Source of the DNA: Carpediemonas membranifera
Taxonomy: Eukaryota > Fornicata
DNA length: 64,000 bases
Direction: 5' to 3'
NCBI GenBank assembly: GCA_019828565.1
Contig: JAHDYR010000033.1
Location: 1-64,000, forward strand
Positions 32,622 to 40,937 of the stretch are shown here, one piece after another. The notes beneath the pieces were generated by a model. That model saw only the letters and a list, made by a program, of their open reading frames with translations, was not told the origin of the DNA and did not search any database. Each line of letters begins with the position of its first letter. The stretch's first letter is position 1. The translations under genes were made by a program, and so were the position numbers.

Positions 32622-33853
32622 CGATATACGGATTTCAGACTTTCGTCATGCACAAAAATTCGAATCTCTCCAAATGCCCAAAACAGTGGTCAAACCGTGT
32701 TCAGGGGTACAAAAGAGTGCCATAGGCACGTTCTTGCATTTCAAAATATTCTAGAGGTCGTTCATAAATTCTCAGATGGCCAACAGTACGAAAGTCTGAA
32801 ATCCATTTATCATGAGACCCGACAAATTTGAAATCCATTTATCGGGTGGATACATCACTGTAGAGGGTATTCATGGATATAGGTGCCTTTTCGGTGCCGA
32901 GGGGAGTCAACATTTGAGGTCGTGCAGGCAGAAAGTCTGAATTCCGTTTATCTCACCACTGCTTAGTGTTCATGGCAGACAACGGCTTCCTGGCGACGCC
33001 TGGGGTGTAAGGATTCGCTTGCCTCTGTGTTGTCGCATCAGCTTCGCTGAAAACGGGGGAACTGACCCGCGCATTCGCGCACTTTATGCTCGCAACGAGA
33101 TTGAAATGGCGAACTTAAGAATAGAAAGAATACTGGCGGCTTTAACGATACAGGCATGCACATATCACTAAGAAACATCAGTATGCGGGCGCAGAGCATC
33201 ATTAAAGCAACAATTATCTCTAAACAACATCAAGTACCAAAAGTCCATCAGGACGAAACGATATGACCTATAAATGGAGCACAGAGCAGTACAGATGATT
33301 TGAGAGTACCAGGCATGGCCAGAATACCGTAATTATCGTCCGTTCATCCACGTGACCTCCATCTTGGTCGGTATCCAGAGAACACCTGTCAGACGCTTGC
33401 AACGGAACATTTAGGGGGTGCATCCTAAATGGGTCCAGATTTGAGGCACCCTTGGTCTGACATGCCATGACCGAGCACTCTAGGGGCCTCCACAGTGCGT
33501 CCCGAGGTACGTTAGAGCACCACAGACCTTCCCCCAAAAGCTGACTCCTGGACCCCTTGGCCGGAGCTCGCCCGAAGCGTGCCTCGGCTTGAACTAACGG
33601 CAAGAGAGCATAAAATCAGCCCTTTCGAACCGTGTTTTATGCTCTGCTGCCGTTATAGAATTATTCAAAGGGCCCTCTCTTTGCGCTTTTTTCTGGTTCG
33701 TGGGACGAAGTAGGGACGGACAAAAAGCACATACGGAAGGTATTGGAGGTACTGAGGCCGCCTAGGTACATAGTTGCCGTGTGGATGGTTTCAGTTTATT
33801 ACTTTTGGCACTCTATGTCCATTTTTTATGCTCTCTTGCTGATAGTGCCGAAC
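32622..33853. other. Intergenic region between two divergent genes
   Basis: About 1.2 kb with no supported gene. Short inverted repeats such as ACGGCAAGAGAGCATAAAA / TTTTATGCTCTGCTGCCGT occur at 33597-33652. It would hold the promoters of the acidic gene (minus) and the OTU gene (plus). Confidence 0.45.
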
Positions 33854-35606
33854 ATGGACTTGCTAAAGTGGATTGAGAGCGCTAGCAAGGAACAGTACGA
33901 TGCGATATTGGCTGCATACACCAAGGCAACCACCAATCATGCCAAATGTGCTGTCCTTCGCGCGGTTTTGCTGGATGAACGGAAACTGCTCGATCTAGTC
34001 ATCAGGAAGCGTTTGTAGTCATAGCAATGCTTATATAGGAATCAACCTGAACCATATCACCACGAAATTCCGCCTCACGAAGGACGAGAAGGAGGAGCTC
34101 CAGGATAAGTTGAAGAAGCAGTTTATGGCACTCGCCGGACCAAGAAGTTCCAAGAAGCTCGGCGCGCTGGCGAAGTGGGTTGACGACAACCAGGCTGATA
34201 TCGTGTATAGCCAGGAGAAGCGCAAGGCGCGTAAGGCCATTATTGAGGCCATTGACGCCGAGGAGAAGGACAAGGGCAAGGGCAAGGCCGAGAGCGCTAA
34301 GAAAGAACCCGTCGACGATGAGAGTGGCGTGGACAGTGGTGAAGAGAGCGGCGTCGACGATTCTGAGTTGTGCGACAGTGAGAGTGAGGTGGACTTTGAC
34401 AACGAGTCCGACGATGAGATTAGAGAACGCGCGATCAAGCGCCGGCGCGAGAGAAAGATCGCCCAGAAGCTCAAGGAGTGGGAGGACAATAACGCTCGCA
34501 ACTACGTCCTGTGGCATAGAGTCCAGAAGGAGGTGCACGGCGAGCTTCGCATTCGCGCCTCTCGAGAGTCAGCTTCGGTTGCTGGGGACAACCACGTCGA
34601 CGTCCAGTTCGACAGATACCTTCGCGTATCCAAGCTGCTCGAAATGAAGGACTGGATTCACAAAGACCTCCCATCTCTTCCGATGGAGGCACGAGTGCTC
34701 CATCACAAGGCGCAGAAGAGAGTACTCGAGCTGGAGGAGACCGTCACGAGGCTGCTGCAAGACGTGGGGTACGCAGCTGACATCTCCATGGGTGCCAGCC
34801 CGACACCCGCGCCGTTTCGCCGCGACCTACCCCAGTCGGGCACACACCAAGCACGAACGAGTACCCCCCGCCGTACGGGGAAGAGCGACACAATCCACAT
34901 GAAGCGCAAGGCCCTCATGACAATCCCTCAGAAGATCGCTGATGTCGATAGCAACTCAGAGGAGTCAGACGAGGAGGAGATGGTGACAGAGGAGAAGAAG
35001 CGCGAGGCACACGAGGAGGTGGTGACAGAGGAGAGGAAGGGTGAGTCACATGAGGAGGACGTGACCAAATGCGACGCCTGCATCCAGACTGAGCCGGAGA
35101 CTCAGACTCGCATCACCTCTGAGGCCGCGGTGCAGACGTGCATCAACGCGGAGGCTCTCACGGCTGGCTGTACCGCGATTCATGTCAAGAGTGACGGCAA
35201 CTGCGTTGCATATTGTCTCCAAGCCATTGAGTTGGGTGGCAGAGTTGATGGCGACTTCGAAAGGTGGCAGCGTGGCCTCTGCCAGTCAGTGAAGGCCAAG
35301 TACTGGTCTAAGAAGAATTTCACGGAGCGTAGCCTGACAGATCCGGACTCCGGCTACTATAACTCGAACGCCATCCGAGTCTGGGCGAGGAAACAGAAGC
35401 GGAACATCCTTGTTGTCCAGTCATACGACGGATACAACGGCATGCAAGGCATCTCCGCCATCTTATACCTGTTTGATGGCACCACCATGCTTGCACCCGA
35501 TGCAGACTTGTGGGGGTTGACAGATAATTTCGCTATTGTCATCGAAGGCGATCCGGCTCACGCCACGCTGTACCAGAAGAAGTGCGAGGTCGTTGAGATT
35601 GAATAA
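33854..35606 (+). CDS. OTU-like cysteine protease protein with one 28-bp intron
   Basis: Exon 1 (33854-34010) starts MDLLKWIESASKEQ; exon 2 (34039-35606) completes about 574 residues. The middle is highly charged and partly acidic (EESGVDDSELCDSESEVDFD) with coiled-coil potential. The C-terminal 140 residues match the OTU deubiquitinase pattern: KSDGNCVAYCLQ carries the catalytic Asp-Gly-Asn-Cys box, and HATLY near the end supplies the candidate His. Before it lies CIQTEPETQTR...AAVQTC, with a TQT core like dynein light chain LC8 ligands. OTU enzymes cleave ubiquitin chains and are also common in viruses and mobile elements. It lies inside the 414-bp-repeat-bracketed block and is divergent from the acidic gene. 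Activity is inferred from motifs only. Confidence 0.65.
34011..34038 (+). other. 28-bp intron of the OTU gene
   Basis: GTTTGT to TTATATAG. Removal joins codon C|GA (Arg) and keeps the frame open from IRKR to INLNHITTKF; unspliced, a TAG occurs at once. Confidence 0.8.
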
Positions 35607-35721
35607 AGATTTGGATATGCCCGTGTAGCCAGCGGTTCATGACCTGCAGCAGACATTTGGACGTACAGCGGGATACCACATCAATTAGGTCACTTGCGGG
35701 CTAAGATTGTCGTTGTCGATC

Positions 35722-36135
35722 GTCATTCACCGGAGGAGCAGGCCAGAGTCACTTGCCATCTGGCGCATCATGAGGAGATATTGGAATGTGATGATGTGTT
35801 TATTGACTAAATGAGCTGGAATTAGGCGGGTTTGATGTTGCTTACATGTTCTGTGGCATGCCTGATGTCCAAAGATGTATTTTGGCACAGTGATGTTGTT
35901 TAGTGTGCTCATTGCTGACCGCATAGTTATCTGACTTCAATGTGTCGTGTTGATGGCAAGAAATCGATGGTAGCTCGCACGTTTGAGGTAGTTGCTTGTT
36001 GCATCGATGCAACGCACTTTAAGGATTAACCACCTGCACCCCATAGCCGTTTCCTAAGGCCAGATACGGTCCTCTGTAGCGTATATACACGCGTGAATTG
36101 GGACTAGATGGGACTAGATGCAGTGTTGTGGCATG
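35722..36135 (+). repeat. 414-bp direct repeat, copy 2
   Basis: Same sequence as 26411-26824 apart from a few substitutions. The two copies bracket 8.9 kb holding the unrecognised acidic gene, transposon F and the OTU gene. Confidence 0.9.
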
Positions 36136-36202
36136 ATCTGCAAGATCGACCAGCCCCTGGATCACTTGGGCCTGCCTCCGTGCCCGGCCTGTTGCGATCA
36201 AT

Positions 36203-37737
36203 GATGGTGATTACTTGCAACGAACGCGATCACCGGAAATTACCTTACCTTACCTTACCTGCAGGTACCATGGGTGTTCGTTTTCGTCTCCAAACGCCAT
36301 GGTGTAAGAGCATAAAGTGCATTTTCTGTTTACTGTGCCGTTGGGGATTGATGGCGCTGGCGTAGGGGTGCTGTGTGGGCGCCAGGGATGACGGCGCCAG
36401 GGATGAGGCGCCAGGGATGAGGCGCCAGGATGAGGCGCCAGGGATGAGGCGCCAGGGATGAGGCGCCAGGATGAGGGAGCCAAGATGAGGGCGCCAGGGA
36501 TGAGGCGCCAGGGATGAGGCGCCAGGGATGACGGCGCCAGGGATGAGGCGCCAGGGATGACGGCGCCAGGGATGAGGCGCCAGGGATGAGGCGCCAGGGA
36601 TGAGGCGCCAGGATGAGGCGCCAGGATGAGGAGCCAAGATGAGGGCGCCAGGGATGAGGAGTACAGTATTTGAACCCCGAAAACGCCATATTACCAGCAC
36701 CAATGAGCTTCATCAACGAAGATGCGCTCACTGGTGCCGGTTATGGCGTTTTCGGGGTTCGTCGATCATTCTGCTCCCAAATCTGCACCTGTATTTTTCG
36801 TGAGCATGCCCGGGAGCTGGGCCAGACGAGTGGTGCCACAGGGACTAAGCTCCGCTGCTCAGCCTCTGCCAGGCGACACTCGTCTGAATTCTGCACGAAA
36901 AATTCAGACGACGAATGATGGGCAAGGGCCGCGAAAACGCTGAAGTACCAGCGCAAGTAGAGCGGTTTGCAATAAAATAGCTTACTTGCGCTGGTGCTGG
37001 CGTTTTCGGGGCCCTGAATTGCCCCGGGCGCTCTCCCAGGCTTCTCTCTCCCGGGCTCCTCTCTCCCGGGCGCTCTCCCCGGGCTTCTCTCCCGGGCTCC
37101 TCTCTCCCGGGCGCTCTCGGGCTCTCTCCCGGGCGCTCTCCCGGGCTCCTCTCTCCCGCGCTCTTCTCCCCCGGGCTCCTCTCCCCTGGGCTCCTGTCCC
37201 CAGCGCTCTTCTCCCCCGGGCTCTATCCTCCGGGGCTCCTGTCCCCAGCGCTGTTTCCCCAGGCGCTCTGCTCTCTCCAGCGTCCTCACTCGTAAATGTA
37301 CGTTGCTGTCTTGTCTGCTTGATCTGATTTCATTTAGTGTGCACTTTAGGGGATAGTTTCATTGCAACGCCAAAATGGCGAGTTCAGGTTGTAGCAATGA
37401 TCTGATGCGCGGAATGTACTAGAAAACATTGCAATTACAACGCAAAGCAGCGAAAAGCGGAGAAATCAACATCAATAACAACATCAACACCAAAAGAACA
37501 GTATCCCAAAAGAATTGTGGGCGTTGCTGCGCCAAAGAGCAATAAATGACCACAAAGCATTCGCTTATGCACAATTAGCTGCCAGAAAGAACACTACACC
37601 GTTACTTTGGATCATTCCAGTTCGCCGGAGATGACGCAGGTCCAGAACGCTGCCTTGGAGGGCTGGTGAAGCGGTTGTGTAGCGCTTACTCGCCTGGCCT
37701 TTGGGGCTCTCTCAACATCCTTCCAGACTACTGCATT
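36203..37737. repeat. Long repeat A, right copy
   Basis: Second copy of 23672-26410, with its 14-bp array at 36378-36660, hairpins at about 36673-36758 and 36925-37012, and CCCGGG array at 37015-37275 all contracted relative to the left copy. Unique parts are nearly identical. No gene supported. Confidence 0.85.
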
Positions 37738-37887
37738 GTCATTCACCGGAGGAGCAGGCCAGAGTCACTTGCCATCTGGCGCATCATGAGGAGATATTGG
37801 AATGTGATGATGTGTTTATTGACTAAATGAGCTGGAATTAGGCGGGTTTGATGTTGCTTACATGTTCTGTGGCATGCCTGATGTCCA
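37738..37887 (+). repeat. Truncated third copy of the 414-bp repeat
   Basis: Matches the first 150 bp of 26411-26824 and then diverges into unique element E sequence (37888-38195), where I see no gene. Confidence 0.85.
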
Positions 37888-38195
37888 GAGGATACCCCTC
37901 AGAGGTGACAGTGCAACACCCGAAATTTTGTCTATACACGTCATATACAAGGTCTAATGCATCTTTGCCAACCACTTTTAGCGTTTGTATGTGTCAGACG
38001 ATCGAGTTCTGAAGAGCGACTTTGGCCAAGTCATGCGACCTTATCCTGCACTGACGATACGAAAACCGATCATAAATATTTATTGAGACATCTGCATGCA
38101 GTATTAATGTGTCCAGAGGTGAAGCTAGGTCTATAGAGTACGCACGCCAACTTTACTACTGATCCGCGAGATTCGATCAAAATCGATCAAAGAAA

Positions 38196-38251
38196 CTGGA
38201 ACCAATTCTGGAACTATTTGTTCCAGAAAAGGTACCAGAATTGACTGCATG
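38196..38251 (-). repeat. Element E right terminal inverted repeat (56 bp)
   Basis: Exact reverse complement of 22534-22589, ending GACTGCATG at the junction with element D. Confidence 0.9.
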
Positions 38252-39585
38252 AGGGCAGCAGTCCGATCTCTACCATCTGGCTGTAACCAAAACTGACTTC
38301 GTACGCAGTTTTGAGAACGAAAGCGCGGATCTTCAGCTCGCAGCCACGTGGCGTGAAGGGAGATGGCCTCAACGTGATCTGCACCGATACGGTGCCTTCA
38401 GCTTCTCGTATTCCACCTGCCGTTTGGATGCGTACAGTATCGTGGTTGATCCTGGTAACGGCTGGCGAGGAGCACAGATCGGGAGATATCGTGGCACAGT
38501 CAGCACCAGAGTCTAGTAAGACCTTCACTTCGGCCTTCTCGATGACTCCATTGACTACAGGCAACGACCCTCCACCTGACGCAGCGGAAAATAAACACTT
38601 CGCCCCGTTTACTGGGGACTTAAAACGACAGAACTTCTCGAGGTGACCCTGCTTCTTGCAAACCGGGCATGTGGCACGATCCCGCGGGCACTTGAAGGAT
38701 GGATGGCCCGTCTCGCCGCAGTTGTAGCACACCAGCTCGCGCTTGCCCTCTCCTCGTTGGTTCGGGGCTCTTGCGGCTGGCTTATCCTGATGATGAGGCT
38801 TGGCGATTGGCTTGGGGGCGGGATGGGTGGGTTCGTGGTGAAGACCGCGATGGGGTTTGCCCGACTTAGCCTTGGTTGACGACTGCTTGTCGGTCATTCC
38901 GATGGAACGCAGCATGGCACGGGATTCCTCGATATCGCGAGCGATATCAATCACCCGCGGCATAGCCAGTTCGAGGGAGAAGCCTTCGGTGAGATCCTTA
39001 ACCTTGTACTGAACGCGCGAATTATCGGGTAGCTTAAAGCAACGCGCGTAGGTGTCGCAGAGGATCTCAGAGTCTACCCCGGGATCAACAAGGGAGAGGA
39101 GGGTTCTGAACCGTCGGTTCACTCGAACCACCTCCTGCGGAGTAAAAGGACGAGATGGAGAGACGGAACAAGTCGAGACGGGCAGAAAAACGGGACGGTT
39201 GCAGTGCTCTACCGAGCCGCTTGAGGACGCGGTCGTCTTTAGCGAGACGCTTGGCCTTGCGCTTACGCTTGTGCGTCTTTCGGACAGCTGCGGTTAGGAT
39301 GAGGGACTGCTGGAGGGGTTGCTCGTCGTCTTTAGGCGTTCCGGCTACTGGTGAACCTTCATCGTTCACGGGGACAGAGGCCTCAGCCGAGGGGATGGCT
39401 TCAGAGGCCTTGGCGAAGAGGTTAAAGCCGAGAGCGTCAGCGTACCGTTGGACTTCGGTGTCAATCATGTCGGCAACGTCGGCATCACCGCCTTTGGCTC
39501 GGTACTCGGACAAATCCTCGGCGAATCGGACTAACGACTCAATGGTCGTCTTCTTTAGCATAGGCATATTGTTATAGAGCGTCAT
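38252..39585 (-). pseudogene. Element D gag and protease, frameshifted
   Basis: Start ATG at 39585 (MTLYNNMPMLKK). Gag is followed by two zinc knuckles in tandem, CYNCGETGHPSFKC and CPVCKKQGHLEKFC (about 38730-38635), then a protease with VLLDSGADCATIS (about 38520). One extra T near 39147 shifts the frame between gag halves (SSF to TPQEVVRVNRRF). The frame reaches VEIGLLPS, where element E is inserted, and continues at 22531 as MAQPSNSES. Confidence 0.87.
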
Positions 39586-39596
39586 CAAAACGTGGA

Positions 39597-39606
39597 ATAC
39601 TAGTAT
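39597..39606 (-). promoter_or_regulatory. Element D 10-bp palindrome at the primer-binding-site position
   Basis: ATACTAGTAT directly follows the 5' LTR (minus-strand order) and is a perfect palindrome. Gag begins 11 bp later at 39585. Confidence 0.8.
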
Positions 39607-39731
39607 TGTGGTTCGTTTGACGAACTATGTTTACAAGAGGAGAAGACTCGACACAATGGTGTCGAGGAGAAACTCCTTGACTAACTAATATCATATATAA
39701 ATCTGTGTAATCTTGGGTGAGACCCATGACA
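39607..39731 (-). repeat. Element D 5' LTR (125 bp)
   Basis: Identical to 17969-18093; followed on its own strand by the palindrome and gag. Confidence 0.92.
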
Positions 39732-39735
39732 CTGG

Positions 39736-40148
39736 ATCACCCGACGGCTGTGGCACCCCTCGAGGCGCTGGCTCGTCGTCGCCGCTGGCGATGATGATCC
39801 CCATCTGATCGGGACCTTAGCACGTCCTAAACTATAAACTGCTGTCTGAGAAGCTTGATGTTGCTTAATTGAGACTAATGGACCGCTTGCGAGGAAGAAT
39901 CCCGTCGAAGATCCGAAGCTTTCGTGAAAGTTCTTGTATCTCGCCAACGAGGGCCTATTGAGGCCAATGGAGGTCATTTTCAGCACCTAGGAGCTCTTTA
40001 GCTCAATAACCTCCTTCAATGGAGTTGTTCGTCTTCACGCTCAACTATCTAATCAAACCATCGCATTTGATGGGTTTCGGATGAAATATCATAGACCAGT
40101 CCTCGCCGCCGCGCCCGTTACTCGTGGTCGTTACCACTGGGAGGGAAG
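39736..40148 (+). other. Element C: last codons and 3' untranslated region
   Basis: Bases 39736-39794 finish the element C polyprotein (DHPTAVAPLEALARRRRWR then TGA). The remainder up to the polypurine tract has no gene. Confidence 0.75.
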
Positions 40149-40277
40149 TGTCAGCGCGGCACTTCAATCAAATATTTATTTGATTGATGATCCGATCCGA
40201 TCCCCGGGCAGGGTCCCGAATCGTCTTTTTGTTTTGCTTGTAAAGCTTCACCCCCCGTTTCGTCTGCGAAACGAACA
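40149..40277 (+). repeat. Element C 3' LTR (129 bp)
   Basis: Identical to 13688-13816, preceded by CTGGGAGGGAAG and followed by the target duplication GGGC. Confidence 0.92.
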
Positions 40278-40281
40278 GGGC

Positions 40282-40839
40282 CACGACAAGTCGGTCAACA
40301 ACACCATGAAGAAGGCTGACGAGAAGAAGGCCGACCTGGACGCGAGTAGGACGCTTGTCGAGGCGCTGCTCCGGTTCACAGTCAAGCGGTTCTCAGAGAC
40401 CTCACTCAGCGATGCCGCTAAGGAGGCGTCAGCAGAGCTCGGCATCGCCATCAAGGAGATCGAGAAGTCCGCGCTGGACGTCGCCCACCGGGATCTGGCG
40501 AAGACTGTCTTCGTCAAACGGGAGAAGGGCAGCGACGAGTCGACCCCATACACACCCACGGGCAAGCAGGCCGTCTCCAAGCTCAAGACGGAGCTCGGCA
40601 GGTACCGCAGGCTGAGTACGGCCATAGAGAAGCTCGAGGGGTCTGTTACTGAGCGGGAAAGCCTGAAGACGGTCGCCCTGGGGACCTCAAGGCTCAACTA
40701 CCTCGACCCCCGCATCACAGTGGCGTGGTGCCGCAGAGAGGGGTTCCCCATCACCAAGGTCTTCAACAAGACGCTGCTGACCAAGTTCCCCTGGGTCCTG
40801 GATGTGCCCGCAGAGTGGCGGTTCAGGCCAGAGGAGTAA
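40282..40839 (+). pseudogene. TOP1: DNA topoisomerase I fragment 3 of 3 (linker and catalytic C-terminal domain)
   Basis: After element C the TOP1 frame resumes (VNKG joined to HDKSVNNTMKKADEKK), passes through a charged coiled-coil linker about 125 residues long, and ends with the C-terminal domain. The block ALGTSRLNYLDPRITVAWC holds the active-site tyrosine that attacks DNA in all type IB enzymes. The protein ends RFRPEE at 40839. The linker is longer than in animals. The fragment has no start or promoter of its own; the Sec3-like gene begins about 100 bp downstream on the same strand. Confidence 0.92.
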
Positions 40840-40937
40840 AGTTTGGGTAAAGGGAGCACGCACCACGGCTATAAGCTCAGTCCAGCGTCAGGGCTTGCGA
40901 GCATGTCCAGGATGCTAGGCGATCAAGGGTGCAGTTT

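Larger units (their letters stand above)
22534..38251. mobile_element. Element E: TIR element inserted in element D
   Basis: Perfect 56-bp terminal inverted repeats (22534-22589 and 38196-38251) begin CATGCAGTC. The flanks carry a 2-bp duplication AG (22532-22533 and 38252-38253). Removing E rejoins element D in frame (LLPS to MAQP). No transposase is recognised in E's own sequence (about 22590-23670 and 37888-38195), so it looks non-autonomous; everything else inside is later or captured material. Confidence 0.8.
17969..39731 (-). mobile_element. Element D: minus-strand Ty3/gypsy chromodomain LTR retrotransposon nested in C, containing E
   Basis: Identical 125-bp LTRs (TGTCATGGG to GAACCACA on its own strand) and target duplication CTGG (17965-17968, 39732-39735). 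It reads right to left: LTR, palindrome, gag with two zinc knuckles, protease, RT, RNase H, integrase, chromodomain, a long 3' region with an oppositely oriented ORF, a polypurine tract (18094-18106, minus strand) and the second LTR. Element E splits it between protease and RT; removing E restores the frame. At least three frameshifts occur in coding parts. Confidence 0.92.
13688..40277 (+). mobile_element. Element C: Ty3/gypsy chromodomain LTR retrotransposon inserted in TOP1, containing D
   Basis: Identical 129-bp LTRs and a 4-bp target duplication GGGC (13684-13687, 40278-40281) bound 26.6 kb, most of which is later insertions. Without element D it is about 4.8 kb. A polypurine tract precedes the 3' LTR (40138-40148). 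Deleting C rejoins TOP1 in frame. Its polyprotein frame is unbroken except by D, making it the best-preserved retroelement here. Confidence 0.93.

Noticed and set aside
32544-32831. ORF starting in the right TIR of element F (MGTSPPPETV)
   Set aside because: The ATG and first codons come from the TIR itself and the rest is low-information sequence; it mirrors the fortuitous start in the left TIR.
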